DNA of 64,000 nt, from positions 62,001 to 126,000 of the forward strand of contig JBBKWF010000002.1 in assembly GCA_037968815.1 (NCBI GenBank). Direction: 5' to 3'. The translations under genes and the position numbers were made by a program. The stretch comes from Pseudopedobacter sp037968815 (GTDB taxonomy: Bacteria > Bacteroidota > Bacteroidia > Sphingobacteriales > Sphingobacteriaceae). The notes beneath the pieces were generated by a model, which was not told the DNA's origin, made no database searches, and saw only the letters and a program-made list of their open reading frames with translations. Below, in pieces: positions 51,708-60,820 of this stretch. Each line of letters starts with the position of its first letter. Positions within the stretch are counted from its first letter, which is position 1.

Positions 51708-54206
51708 CTATTTTAACAAATTCATTACCCCTAAAACAATAGCGCCAAATGAAGCCAGTCCTGAAGTAATTCCTACAATTTCTGTAGCAGTAAGCTTTCG
51801 TTGCTCTTCTCTCTTAGGAACAAAAATCTCGGATCCTGTCTTTACTACTGGGAAGTTGTTAAATAATAAAAACTTCTTTGTACTACGTACAGAACCATTA
51901 GCGTAAATGATATATGATCGTCTTTTTAAAGCATTTTGACGAAAACCACCAGCACTTATAACATAGGATTTAAAACTTTTACTCTTATTATAAATTACGG
52001 TATTGGGGGATAGTACTTCTCCATTTACTTTTACCGTTTGTAATTGTTTAGGTACATTTAAAATATCCCCATCTTCTAAAAAAAGATCTTTCTTAGAACC
52101 TGGTTTCTCCAAAATAGTGGTAAGATTAATTCCGACAAAACTGTTTTTAATGGCTAAACTCTGATCATCCAAGGCCGTACTATCTTTAGCATTTTTTTGA
52201 ATTCTTTTGAATTGCTCTATTTTTTGGCTCTCCTTTTCTCGATCTAATTGGCTCTGAAAACTGCCCCCTCTTTTTAAAGATGCTCCCTCTGTAAAAGAAA
52301 GTGCTGTTAAACCCCCAGCTCTTTTTACCAAATCAGAAAGTCGCTCGTCCTTTTTTGTGATGGTATAATAGCCAGGATACATAACCTCTCCTTCTATCTT
52401 TACTTGTTTCTGTACTTCGTAACCAGGAGAAGACCTCACTGTAATAATATCATAAGGTTCCAGTACAAACTTAGCGACCTCAATACTCAAGTTTCTGTTC
52501 ACTTCCATTTGAAAAACTTCTGCGGTTCTGGCAGAAACAGAAGTCGCATCAGAGTTTTTTACTCTTCGGGAAATCTCTATTCGTTGTGGCGTAGCAGACT
52601 CTTTAAACCCTCCAGCTTTTAAAATCAACTCTTCCAAACTCATGTTTTCTGAAAAAGAGAACTGTCCCGGTCTTCTTACCTCTCCACTAATATTTACTTT
52701 ATACTCCTCTTTTAAATCGAAAATAGAAGATATACTGATCACATCTTCACGTTTTAAGAGAATGTCATTGGCAGTTCCGTTCATTACCTTTTTAATATCG
52801 AAAGAAATCAATTCAGTATTCAAATCATCTGTTAACCTAGTAATATACGCTCGGTTGGTAAAAGCATCTTCTTTTAAGCCTTCGGCTCTATTTATCAGAT
52901 TTTTAACCGTTAAACCTGGCTCAAGTTCATATTGTCCCGGCCTAAATACCGATCCGTTTATTGTAACCCTGTTTTCAAACCTATCTAAAATTTCGTTTAC
53001 GAAAAACTTATCCCCACTACTAGGTTTATAAGTTGTAAAATCAGAAGCCACAACATCAGCAATTTTTTGCTCAGTAGCGGTGTTTCCAAGTACTTTTACC
53101 CTTGCTTTATACGCTCTTTCGGTAAATCCGCCTGCAAAAGATAATAAATCATTAAACCCTTCATTATCTTTTAATTCAAATATTGCTGGACGTTTAACTT
53201 CTCCAACAATTTCTACCCGTTTTTTATATACTGGCACTCTAATGATATCCTGATCTTGCAAGCGGATATTGTTTTTTAGATCACCTTTTAGCAAAAAGTC
53301 ATAAACATCCAAAGTGGCAACTTTTCTACCGTTTCTTATGACTTCAATGTTCCTGAATGAACCATTATCTGTCGGACCACCTGATGAATAAAGCGCATTA
53401 AATAATGTGGCTAAAGACGGCAATGTATAAGTACCTGGCTTCATTACCTCGCCTGTTAAGATTACTTTTATACTTCGGATATTTCCAATTGTAACACTTA
53501 ACTTGGTGTTACCAGAACTTAAGCCTCCATAGATTCCGGAAAGTTTACTTTTAATTCTTGCAGTCGCTGCCTCTACCGTTAACCCTCCTACTTGTGTAAT
53601 ACCAGCGTAAGGGATGTTGATAGTGCCTTCTGGACTAACTGTCAAACTGTAACTTACTTCTGAATAGCCATATATATCAATCAAAAGTTGATCTGAGGCG
53701 CCAATAACATAATTTAAAGGAGTTGCTAAACGTAAATTAGGCTCAAAAGTGGTAGATGCGTTAGCAAAAAGCTCCTTTCCAAAAATCTTAGACTTTAAGG
53801 TTTGGAGGGCGGCATCCGCTTCTGACTCCGTTCTTCTATCATCAGAATTCGCTATACTTGAAACTTCTCCTTCAAAATTTCGACTTCTACTACCATCTTT
53901 TCCTTTTACAGTTGCATCGGTTGTATCTGTAGTAGAGCTTTTGGCTTTTACAGCTTCAACTCTCGTTCTTAGTTTAGAAATTTCTGACGGTTGCATTCCA
54001 CGGGAAGCCGCAATTTGCTCTAATTGCGATTCTGGCAAACCGCTAGATTGTATTTGCTTAATGATTTGACGGATTTGATCATCTGTTAAATCATCCACTC
54101 TTACATTAGAAAAACTTTGTTGATTAATACTTTGGGCTTTTACTTGATTAACTAACAATAGACTAGTTATCAAAAAGAAAAGTAGAAGCAGTTTTTTAAT
54201 ATTCAT
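51708..54206 (-). CDS. wza: Large SLBB polysaccharide export protein (Wza-like)
   Basis: An 832-residue outer-membrane export protein. A signal peptide (MNIKKLLLLFFLITSLLLV, cleaved near VKAQS; no lipobox) is followed by a charged linker with Asp/Glu/Ser (about 60-125), a Poly_export domain (NYVIGASDQLLIDIYGYSE onward), and a series of about six SLBB beta-grasp repeats (for example VILTGEVMKPGTYTLPS, VEIVGEVKRPAIFEL, VNISGEVRRPGQFSF, VKIEGEVMYPGYYTI). A hydrophobic helix ends the chain. E. coli Wza is 379 residues with fewer SLBB repeats, so this long form builds a taller periplasmic channel. First gene of the main transcript, promoter at 54293. Confidence 0.92.
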   Translation of the reverse strand: MNIKKLLLLFFLITSLLLVNQVKAQSINQQSFSNVRVDDLTDDQIRQIIKQIQSSGLPESQLEQIAASRGMQPSEISKLRTRVEAVKAKSSTTDTTDATVKGKDGSRSRNFEGEVSSIANSDDRRTESEADAALQTLKSKIFGKELFANASTTFEPNLRLATPLNYVIGASDQLLIDIYGYSEVSYSLTVSPEGTINIPYAGITQVGGLTVEAATARIKSKLSGIYGGLSSGNTKLSVTIGNIRSIKVILTGEVMKPGTYTLPSLATLFNALYSSGGPTDNGSFRNIEVIRNGRKVATLDVYDFLLKGDLKNNIRLQDQDIIRVPVYKKRVEIVGEVKRPAIFELKDNEGFNDLLSFAGGFTERAYKARVKVLGNTATEQKIADVVASDFTTYKPSSGDKFFVNEILDRFENRVTINGSVFRPGQYELEPGLTVKNLINRAEGLKEDAFTNRAYITRLTDDLNTELISFDIKKVMNGTANDILLKREDVISISSIFDLKEEYKVNISGEVRRPGQFSFSENMSLEELILKAGGFKESATPQRIEISRRVKNSDATSVSARTAEVFQMEVNRNLSIEVAKFVLEPYDIITVRSSPGYEVQKQVKIEGEVMYPGYYTITKKDERLSDLVKRAGGLTALSFTEGASLKRGGSFQSQLDREKESQKIEQFKRIQKNAKDSTALDDQSLAIKNSFVGINLTTILEKPGSKKDLFLEDGDILNVPKQLQTVKVNGEVLSPNTVIYNKSKSFKSYVISAGGFRQNALKRRSYIIYANGSVRSTKKFLLFNNFPVVKTGSEIFVPKREEQRKLTATEIVGITSGLASFGAIVLGVMNLLK

Positions 54207-54292
54207 TTATAATAGTATGGTTTTTTACTTGATTTCTAATCGACTAATCAGTCTTTAACTATAAAAACATCTTAATTGAACAAATAATCTTG

Positions 54293-54300
54293 CAAAGGTA
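54293..54300 (-). promoter_or_regulatory. Putative promoter of the wza-led polysaccharide operon
   Basis: The minus strand reads TACCTTTG, the same octamer as the metK promoter and an exact TAnnTTTG match. The leader to the wza ATG (54206) would be about 80 nt. No clean -33 TTTG at the expected distance. Confidence 0.5.
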
Positions 54301-54431
54301 CTTTTTTTTGAAGTAATATTTTTATTACAGAATCTATATGATTCACACGATGTTTTTTCTGATAACTATTGTAGTTAATCACAACAAAACATCGGTTTTT
54401 TTAGGAATTAGAACATAGATACAAATTGACT

Positions 54432-55571
54432 TTATTCAAAATAATTCATCGTTTGGTAACCGCCATCTTTTAAGTACTGGTCTTTTTTAGTCAAATGCAA
54501 ATCAGACTGCATCATATCTTTTACTAATGCAGGTAAATCATACTTTAATTTCCAACCCAATTTTTCTTTTGATTTAGTTGGGTCTCCAAGTAACAACTCG
54601 ACTTCTGTAGGTCTAAAGTATTTTGGATCAACCTTTACTACGGTTTGTCCTAACTTTAAAGCTTCTAAATTTAAGCCCAACTCTTTTGCTTTCTCTTGAT
54701 CTACGTCAATGATAACTCCTTTTTCGTTATCATCTTTTCCAGAAAACTCAACTGTAATTCCTAACTCTTCAAAGCTCATCCTTACAAACTCACGTACAGT
54801 AGTAGTAACACCCGTTGCAATTACAAAATCTTCTGGTTTATCCTGTTGTAGAATCAACCACATTGCTTCTATATAATCTTTCGCATGTCCCCAATCTCTC
54901 TGCGAAGAAAGATTACCTAAGTAAATACAGTTTTGTAAGCCCATCCCAATTTTAGCAGCAGCTCTTGTGATTTTACGAGTAACAAAAGTTTCCCCACGTA
55001 TCGGACTTTCGTGGTTGAATAAAATTCCGTTACAAGCAAACATATCATAAGCTTCGCGGTAGTTCACAGTAATCCAATAGGCATACATTTTAGCTACAGC
55101 ATAAGGCGAACGTGGATAAAAAGGGGTAGTTTCTGACTGCGGAACTGCCTGTACTAACCCGTAAAGCTCGGAAGTTGAAGCTTGGTAAATTCTAGTTTTC
55201 TGAGCTAAGCCTAGCAGCCTTACAGCTTCCAAAATTCTTAATGTACCTATTCCATCTGCATTTGCAGTATATTCTGGTGTGTCAAAACTCACTTTAACGT
55301 GGCTCATTGCCGCCAAATTATAGACTTCATCTGGCTGAATTTCTTGTACCAAACGAATCAAATTGGTGGAATCTGTTAAATCGCCATAATGCAATGTCAG
55401 CTTAACACCTTCCTCGTGTTGATCTTGGTATAAATGGTCAATTCTATCGGTATTAAAAAGGGAGGTTCTTCTTTTTAAACCGTGAACTTCGTATCCTTTT
55501 TTCAATAAAAATTCTGCAAGATATGCTCCGTCTTGCCCAGTGATACCTGTAATTAATGCTACTTTAGCCAT
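54432..55571 (-). CDS. gmd: GDP-mannose 4,6-dehydratase
   Basis: A 379-residue short-chain dehydrogenase that converts GDP-mannose to GDP-4-keto-6-deoxymannose. It has TGITGQDGAYLAEFLL, LHYGDLTDSTNLIRLV, NLAAMSHVKVSFDTPEYTA, YQASTSELYG, SPYAVAKMYAYW and ILFNHESPIRGETFVTRKI, all standard. The usual next enzyme, GDP-fucose synthase (fcl) or a reductase, is not in the window. It is separated from wza by 225 bp and from rmlA by 135 bp. Confidence 0.96.
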   Translation of the reverse strand: MAKVALITGITGQDGAYLAEFLLKKGYEVHGLKRRTSLFNTDRIDHLYQDQHEEGVKLTLHYGDLTDSTNLIRLVQEIQPDEVYNLAAMSHVKVSFDTPEYTANADGIGTLRILEAVRLLGLAQKTRIYQASTSELYGLVQAVPQSETTPFYPRSPYAVAKMYAYWITVNYREAYDMFACNGILFNHESPIRGETFVTRKITRAAAKIGMGLQNCIYLGNLSSQRDWGHAKDYIEAMWLILQQDKPEDFVIATGVTTTVREFVRMSFEELGITVEFSGKDDNEKGVIIDVDQEKAKELGLNLEALKLGQTVVKVDPKYFRPTEVELLLGDPTKSKEKLGWKLKYDLPALVKDMMQSDLHLTKKDQYLKDGGYQTMNYFE

Positions 55572-55706
55572 GTGTCTATTTTGAATGAAGGATCAAATGT
55601 TCCTTACTAATACTTTATTTATTTTTTTACGAGTGAAGAAACGAATGATGGGGTTTCTTTTTATAACTCTATATTAATTCTTAATGTCCGATTATAGAAT
55701 AATCTT

Positions 55707-56579
55707 TTACAAAATTTTTCCGTCAGCAATGTCTACTAAGTATTTTCCGTAACCACTTTTCACCAAAGGTTCTCCCAGTTTACGCAATTGATTGACATTA
55801 ATGAAGTTCATGCGGTAAGCTATCTCCTCTATACACCCAATTTTCAAACCCTGACGGTCTTCAATTACCTGCACAAAAGTGCCCGCTTGCATTAAAGACT
55901 CAAAAGTACCTGTATCCAACCAGGCTGTCCCCCTGCTTAATAAGCCGACTTTTAGTAAACCTTTCTCTAAATAATATTTGTTGATATCTGTGATTTCCAG
56001 CTCACCTCGCGGAGAAGGCTTAATGTTTTTAGCTACTTCCACCACGCTATTATCATAGAAATACAAGCCCGGAACTGCGTAATTTGATTTTGGTTTCTCT
56101 GGTTTTTCTTCAATTGAAATTGCTTTTTTATCAGCATCAAACTCTACAACTCCGTACCTTTCTGGGTCGTGTACCGGGTAAGCAAAAACCACCCCACCTT
56201 TTGGATTGTTATTCGCTTGCATTAGCTTTGCCATACCATCTCCAAAAAAAATGTTATCCCCTAAAACTAAAGCTACTGCATCATCCCCAATAAAATCTTC
56301 TCCAATGATAAATGCTTGCGCTAAACCATCAGGAGAAGGTTGCTCGGCATAAGAAAATTTACAGCCCATATTTGTCCCATCTCCCAAAAGCTTTTGAAAT
56401 CCCGGCAAATCTTGTGGAGTAGATATAATTAAAACCTCACTAATCCCAGCCAACATCAAAGTTGCTAGCGGGTAATAAATCATTGGTTTATCGTAAACAG
56501 GCATCATTTGCTTGCTTACCGCTAAGGTTAATGGATGTAACCTAGAGCCTGTCCCTCCTGCTAAAATTATTCCTTTCAA
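55707..56579 (-). CDS. rmlA: Glucose-1-phosphate thymidylyltransferase
   Basis: A 290-residue nucleotidyltransferase making dTDP-glucose, the first step to dTDP-rhamnose and related sugars. It shows LAGGTGSRLHPLT, KQMMPVYDKPMIYYPLATLM, LGDNIFFGDG, VEFDADKKAISIEEKP, GTAWLDTGT and EEIAYRMNFI. The start is TTG: no ATG occurs in frame before the upstream stop, and the family begins MKGIILAGG exactly here. rmlB, rmlC and rmlD are not in the window, so they must be elsewhere or the product serves another pathway. Confidence 0.96.
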   Translation of the reverse strand: MKGIILAGGTGSRLHPLTLAVSKQMMPVYDKPMIYYPLATLMLAGISEVLIISTPQDLPGFQKLLGDGTNMGCKFSYAEQPSPDGLAQAFIIGEDFIGDDAVALVLGDNIFFGDGMAKLMQANNNPKGGVVFAYPVHDPERYGVVEFDADKKAISIEEKPEKPKSNYAVPGLYFYDNSVVEVAKNIKPSPRGELEITDINKYYLEKGLLKVGLLSRGTAWLDTGTFESLMQAGTFVQVIEDRQGLKIGCIEEIAYRMNFINVNQLRKLGEPLVKSGYGKYLVDIADGKIL

Positions 56580-56618
56580 ATCAGTATCAACTAAATTGTT
56601 ACAATATTTATAATGCTA

Positions 56619-56626
56619 CAAATCTA
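56619..56626 (-). promoter_or_regulatory. Putative rmlA promoter
   Basis: Minus strand TAGATTTG, an exact TAnnTTTG match, about 40 bp before the rmlA TTG start. It lies 5 bp beyond the stop of the DUF3109 gene. Confidence 0.45.
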
Positions 56627-56631
56627 AAAAA

Positions 56632-57225
56632 TTAACCTTTATTTAAAACACTTATATTTTCTTCCAACTCATCATACCAGTCTTCACCATACTTCCTGAT
56701 TAAAGGTTCTTTTAAAAATTGATACACTTTAACTTTATGCTCGTTGCCAAAGGTGCAAGCATCACTGCAAATACTCCACCTATCATAATGAAGCATATCA
56801 AATTCTGGGTATTGGGTTAAACGAATAGGGTATAAATGGCATGAAATAGGCTTTTTCCAATCAATAACTTTGTCCTCATAAGCTTTTTCAATAGCACACT
56901 TAGTGATACCATCTTCCCAAGTTACGTAAGCACATTCTTTATTAGTATCCACGCAAGTAGTAGTGTAATCCCCTTCAAAGTCTTTTACTGAAGTCCCTTG
57001 TTGTTCAATAGCTTCAATACCTTTCGCAGTCATATAAGGTTTAACTTTCGGATATATTTCTTCCAAAATCGCTAACTCATCTTCATTTAAAGGTGCTCCC
57101 GAGTCTCCCTCGATGCAACAAGCTCCTTTACATTTTTCTAAATTGCAGATAAAATTTTCTTTAATCAGCTCTTCCGAAACCAAATGCCCACCTATTTCTA
57201 ACATTACTTTCTCACGCATATTCAT
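56632..57225 (-). CDS. DUF3109 family cysteine-rich protein
   Basis: A 197-residue protein of the DUF3109 family. Cysteines are clustered: CNLEKCKGACCIEGDSGAP near the N-terminus, then Cys in TTTCVDTNKECAYV, KCAIEKAY, SCHLYPI and ICSDACTFG, suggesting a metal centre, as in the related YkgJ/zinc-iron chelating proteins. Function unknown. ATG 57225 is chosen; an upstream TTG (57231) and a downstream ATG (57219) are also possible. It is not obviously part of the polysaccharide locus. Confidence 0.85.
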   Translation of the reverse strand: MNMREKVMLEIGGHLVSEELIKENFICNLEKCKGACCIEGDSGAPLNEDELAILEEIYPKVKPYMTAKGIEAIEQQGTSVKDFEGDYTTTCVDTNKECAYVTWEDGITKCAIEKAYEDKVIDWKKPISCHLYPIRLTQYPEFDMLHYDRWSICSDACTFGNEHKVKVYQFLKEPLIRKYGEDWYDELEENISVLNKG

Positions 57226-57253
57226 TATCAAAATTCTGATTCTAGTTTAGGCA

Positions 57254-57261
57254 CAAATATA
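57254..57261 (-). promoter_or_regulatory. Putative promoter of the DUF3109 gene
   Basis: Minus strand TATATTTG, an exact TAnnTTTG match, 28 bp before the chosen ATG. No -33 element seen. Confidence 0.4.
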
Positions 57262-57382
57262 ACCTATATCTTTTACTGTTGACATTTAGTAGATGAGTAA
57301 CAAAAAACTTCTTGGATTAACATTTATCAGAAGTGCAAGAAAACACTCTCGATCGGTCAAAACATCGATACTATAACAATGA

Positions 57383-57769
57383 CTAATTTAATTTATAAGG
57401 TGCAATTAGCGAGAACTCAGGAATCAGCACATCAAATATCTCATCATCCACCAATCTTTTCATCTGGTAAGCGCCTTGCATAGAACCCATATCTGTTTTT
57501 AAATTACAGCCCGAAACATATTCGTGATATTGTCCGGGTTCAATAATTGGCTGTAAACCAACTATCCCTTCACCATCTACTTCTCTACGGGTTCCGTTTG
57601 AGTCAAAAATAACCCAGTGACGGCGGAGTAATTGAATGCTATAATTGCCCAAATTTTCAATCTGAATTTTGTACGCGAACATAAAATGCTCATTAGCCGG
57701 GTTTGAGTACTCTGGCTGATAAGTTGTTTCCACAGAAACTTTAACTCCTTCAGTAATTTGGGCTACCAT
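57383..57769 (-). CDS. apaG: ApaG family protein
   Basis: A 128-residue single-domain ApaG protein (immunoglobulin-like beta sandwich). It shows VKVSVETTYQPEYSNP, FMFAYKIQIENLGNYSIQLLRRHWVI, VDGEGIVGLQPIIEPGQ and YVSGCNLKTDMGSMQGAYQM, covering the whole domain. In E. coli ApaG is linked to cobalt resistance and magnesium efflux; its biochemical role is unclear. It lies 59 bp after the dihydrouridine synthase gene on the same strand. Confidence 0.95.
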   Translation of the reverse strand: MVAQITEGVKVSVETTYQPEYSNPANEHFMFAYKIQIENLGNYSIQLLRRHWVIFDSNGTRREVDGEGIVGLQPIIEPGQYHEYVSGCNLKTDMGSMQGAYQMKRLVDDEIFDVLIPEFSLIAPYKLN

Positions 57770-57828
57770 GTTTTTATTGTACTTATTGTTTTCCTCAATT
57801 TATCAGAATAATTTTAAAAACGCAAAAA

Positions 57829-58821
57829 TTAAACCAATTCCACGTCAAATTTATTCTCAATGTCGTTTAAAACGTCTTCTATGGCTTCCATGCTATCTAG
57901 CAAAACTAGTTTCATACGCCACTCTTTAAAATTAGCTATTCCTTTAAAGTAATTAGCATAGTGTCGTCGCATTTCAAAAATTCCCGTTTTCGGGCCTTTC
58001 CACTCTACCGATTTTTGTAAATGTATTTTGCAAGTATCCACCCGTTCTTTTAAAGTTGGCGGAGCCAAGTGCTCGCCAGTTTCAAAAAAGTGTTTCACTT
58101 CTCTAAATATCCAAGGGTAACCAATTGCAGCTCTGCCAATCATAATCCCATCCACCTCATACTCCAAGCGCCAATCAGCTGCTTTTTCGGGCGAATCCAC
58201 ATCTCCGTTACCGAAAATTGGGATTTTAATCCGTGGATTTCTTTTGATTTCTCTAATTAAAGACCAATCTGCACTACCCTTATACATTTGTGAACGCGTA
58301 CGCCCATGGATGGTTAAAGCTTGGATACCTACATCTTGCAACCTTTCGGCAACCTCACAAACGTTTTTTGTATTATCGTCCCAACCTAAACGGGTTTTTA
58401 CTGTTACAGGTAGGTGTGTCGCCTTAACTACTGCGGAAGTCATTTCCACCATTTTATCAATATCCTGCAATAAACTTGCACCCGCACCGCGGCAGGCTAC
58501 GTTTTTTACAGGACAACCATAATTAATATCAATTAAATCTGGATTTGCCATCGAAGATATTTCTGTTGCTTGGCGCATATGATCAACCTCAGAACCAAAA
58601 ATCTGAATTCCAATGGGTCTCTCGTATTCAAAAATATCCAGTTTTTGACGGCTTTTTGCCGCATCCCTAATCAAACCTTCGGAAGATATAAATTCGGTAT
58701 ACATCAAATCAACCCCGTTCTGTTTGCACACAAAGCGGAAAGGCGGGTCACTTACATCCTCCATCGGCGCAAGCAAAATCGGGAAGTTCCCTAAATCGAT
58801 ATTTCCTATTTTAACAGACAT
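57829..58821 (-). CDS. dusB: tRNA-dihydrouridine synthase
   Basis: A 330-residue FMN-dependent TIM-barrel enzyme that reduces uridines in tRNA. It has LLAPMEDVSDPPFR, DINYGCPVKNVACRGAGASLL (with the catalytic cysteine), VKTRLGWDD, IHGRTRSQMYKG, IFGNGDVDS and VDGIMIGRAAIGYPWIFRE. DusB-type by similarity of the core blocks, though the exact Dus class is not certain by eye. It is divergent from the CPBP protease gene. Confidence 0.93.
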   Translation of the reverse strand: MSVKIGNIDLGNFPILLAPMEDVSDPPFRFVCKQNGVDLMYTEFISSEGLIRDAAKSRQKLDIFEYERPIGIQIFGSEVDHMRQATEISSMANPDLIDINYGCPVKNVACRGAGASLLQDIDKMVEMTSAVVKATHLPVTVKTRLGWDDNTKNVCEVAERLQDVGIQALTIHGRTRSQMYKGSADWSLIREIKRNPRIKIPIFGNGDVDSPEKAADWRLEYEVDGIMIGRAAIGYPWIFREVKHFFETGEHLAPPTLKERVDTCKIHLQKSVEWKGPKTGIFEMRRHYANYFKGIANFKEWRMKLVLLDSMEAIEDVLNDIENKFDVELV

Positions 58822-58848
58822 TTAGCAATCAAATCATTAATTTAACCG

Positions 58849-58856
58849 CAAATTTA
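58849..58856 (-). promoter_or_regulatory. Putative dusB promoter
   Basis: Minus strand TAAATTTG, an exact TAnnTTTG match, 27 bp before the ATG at 58821; predicted leader about 23 nt. Confidence 0.45.
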
Positions 58857-58873
58857 CCAAAAAAGTATTTATT

Positions 58874-59797
58874 ATGCCTTACCTCCGAGAATCGAATGCG
58901 TATCATCCTTTATTGCAAGTGATGTTTTTGATATTATGGGCAATTGTAGGGGCTTTAGTTTTTACAGTTATTGGTATGATAGCTTGGTTTATGTTCAACA
59001 GTAACGTCGATCTTTCGTTACTGATGGGAAACCCCAATGACATGGATATAAACCTATTGAGGACGCTACAAATTAGCAGTTCTGTGGGGATGTTTATTGC
59101 GGGGCCAATTGCTTTTGCCTACACAAATCAGGTAAAACCGAAACATTACTATTTTTTTGACACCAAAATAAACCCGGCTTTGTTGCTTACTGTTTTTTTA
59201 TTGATGCTTTTTGCCACACCTCTATTTGAGTGGGTTGCATTAATGAATCAAAAAATGAACTTACCGGTTTCATTAAAAGAACTAGAAGTTTGGATGAAAG
59301 CCAAAGAACTAGAAGCCGGGGAACTCACAAAAAAGCTATTAACAATGAAAAGCTATGGCGACTTAGCCATTAACTTATTAATGATTGCCGTAATACCCGC
59401 AATTGGCGAGGAGCTTTTTTTTAGAGGAGGCTTACAAAATGCTTTAGGGCAATGGTTCAAGAACCACCACGTTGCTATTTGGACTACCGCAATTATTTTT
59501 AGCGCTATACATATGCAGTTTTATGGCTTTTTTCCAAGAATGTTATTAGGCGCTTTGTTTGGTTATCTGCTGGTTTACGGAAAAAGCATGTATTTACCCA
59601 TTTTAGGGCATTTTTTAAATAACGGAAGCGCTGTAGTGATGGCTTTTGTTTTGCAAAAACAAGGAAAAAGTTTGGAGAATTTAGATCAGATTAGTTCTTT
59701 TAATGCATCCGGTTACCTTATTAGTGCAATAATTACTTTAGCTTTACTTTTCTATTTTTTTAAACAAACTAAAGAAAACGAAACCGTTTATGGATGA
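58874..59797 (+). CDS. CPBP family intramembrane glutamic/metal endopeptidase
   Basis: A 307-residue polytopic protein with seven or eight helices. The CPBP (Abi, PF02517) motifs are present: the EE pair followed by R in PAIGEELFFRGGLQNAL, AIHMQFYGFFPRMLLGALFGYLL with the histidine, and ILGHFLNNGSAV with the final His/Asn. Members are membrane-embedded proteases related to Rce1. The target is unknown. It overlaps the DUF2007 gene by 8 bp and is probably in an operon with cdsA and psd, suggesting an envelope role. Confidence 0.9.
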   Translation: MPYLRESNAYHPLLQVMFLILWAIVGALVFTVIGMIAWFMFNSNVDLSLLMGNPNDMDINLLRTLQISSSVGMFIAGPIAFAYTNQVKPKHYYFFDTKINPALLLTVFLLMLFATPLFEWVALMNQKMNLPVSLKELEVWMKAKELEAGELTKKLLTMKSYGDLAINLLMIAVIPAIGEELFFRGGLQNALGQWFKNHHVAIWTTAIIFSAIHMQFYGFFPRMLLGALFGYLLVYGKSMYLPILGHFLNNGSAVVMAFVLQKQGKSLENLDQISSFNASGYLISAIITLALLFYFFKQTKENETVYG

Positions 59798-59993
59798 AAA
59801 TTGGACTAAGGTTTACACCTCAACAGATTTTTACAAAGCCGAAATTGTACGACAAGTACTTATAGACCATGAGATTGAAGCGGTATTAATGAACAAACAA
59901 GACACATCTTATAAGTTTGGAGAAATACACATAAACATCCCTAGTGTTCATCTTGAAGAAGCTTTAGAGATTATCTTAAAAAACAATTTATAA
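59790..59993 (+). CDS. DUF2007 small protein
   Basis: A 67-residue protein of the DUF2007 (putative signal-transducing) type: VYTSTDFYKAEIVRQVLIDHEIEAVLMNKQD, then an IHINIPSVHLEEALEIILKN tail (each a beta-alpha-beta half). It has no signal peptide or membrane helix. Function unknown. It overlaps the protease gene by 8 bp and shares one base with cdsA, so it is translationally coupled to both. Confidence 0.85.
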   Translation: MDENWTKVYTSTDFYKAEIVRQVLIDHEIEAVLMNKQDTSYKFGEIHINIPSVHLEEALEIILKNNL

Positions 59994-60796
59994 TGAAAAC
60001 AAGAGCTATAACGGGTTTAATTTTTGTTTTAGTGATGTTGGCTTCATTGTTAAGTGGTGCTTACGTTTTTGTAACGTTCTACATCTTTTTAAGTTTGATG
60101 TGCTTAGTAGAGTTTTTTACACTAGTAAAAACTACAGGACTTAGGCCACACAAATCCATAGGCTATATTGCTGCCTTAATCATCTTTGGTTCAGTTGCCG
60201 GCAGATACTTTATAGACTTTGAGAGTAAGTGGTTACTCATCAACATTCCTTTATTCTTCGGTATTTTTATCCGGGAACTTTACAAAAAATCGGCTCTGCC
60301 GTTTAGCAACATTGCCTATACCTTTTTAGGGTTGATTTACGCTGTTGTCCCTTTTATTTTTTATGTGAGTTTGGCATTTATTTCTGGGGAATATAACTTT
60401 CATTTAGCTTTAGGCTTTTTTCTGATGCTTTGGGCTAACGATACTGGTGCGTATTTATTTGGAGTTAAGTTTGGAAAAAGCCGTTTATTTGAAAGACATT
60501 CGCCAAAAAAATCATGGGAAGGTTTCTTCGGTGGAATTTTTACGAGTGTTTTAGTGGCTTATATTATCTCTCACTTTTATAACGACTATGCCGTTTACCA
60601 CTGGATGATGATGGGCTTAATTATATCTTGCTTTGGCACCCTGGGAGACTTGGTTGAATCTATGTTTAAAAGAAGTATTGATATTAAAGATTCCGGTAAA
60701 ATTTTACCTGGTCATGGCGGTGTATTAGATCGCTTTGACGGACTGTTGCTTTCTGCTCCAGTAATTTTCGTTTACTTGTATTTGATTACTTATTAG
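59993..60796 (+). CDS. cdsA: Phosphatidate cytidylyltransferase
   Basis: A 267-residue inner-membrane enzyme that makes CDP-diacylglycerol from phosphatidate and CTP. It has about eight hydrophobic helices and the C-terminal signature SMFKRSIDIKDSGKILPGHGG followed by VLDRFDGLL. The WANDTGAYLFGVKFGKS and HSPKKSWEGFFGG segments are also typical. It is followed after 24 bp by psd, so the phospholipid pathway genes are linked. Confidence 0.95.
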   Translation: MKTRAITGLIFVLVMLASLLSGAYVFVTFYIFLSLMCLVEFFTLVKTTGLRPHKSIGYIAALIIFGSVAGRYFIDFESKWLLINIPLFFGIFIRELYKKSALPFSNIAYTFLGLIYAVVPFIFYVSLAFISGEYNFHLALGFFLMLWANDTGAYLFGVKFGKSRLFERHSPKKSWEGFFGGIFTSVLVAYIISHFYNDYAVYHWMMMGLIISCFGTLGDLVESMFKRSIDIKDSGKILPGHGGVLDRFDGLLLSAPVIFVYLYLITY

Positions 60797-60820
60797 TAAT
60801 TTCGCATAAAATTATAAAAA

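Noticed and set aside
52642..53031. 129-codon open frame on the plus strand inside wza
   Set aside because: Antisense shadow of SLBB repeats; no start context, no domain.
55634..55662. GAAGAAAC...GGTTTCTTTTT hairpin between rmlA and gmd as a terminator
   Set aside because: The T-run is on the plus strand, while both genes are on the minus strand; on that strand no U-tract follows.
57279..57284. TTGACA resembling a sigma-70 -35 box
   Set aside because: No matching -10 at the right distance and this phylum uses TTTG / TAnnTTTG promoters.
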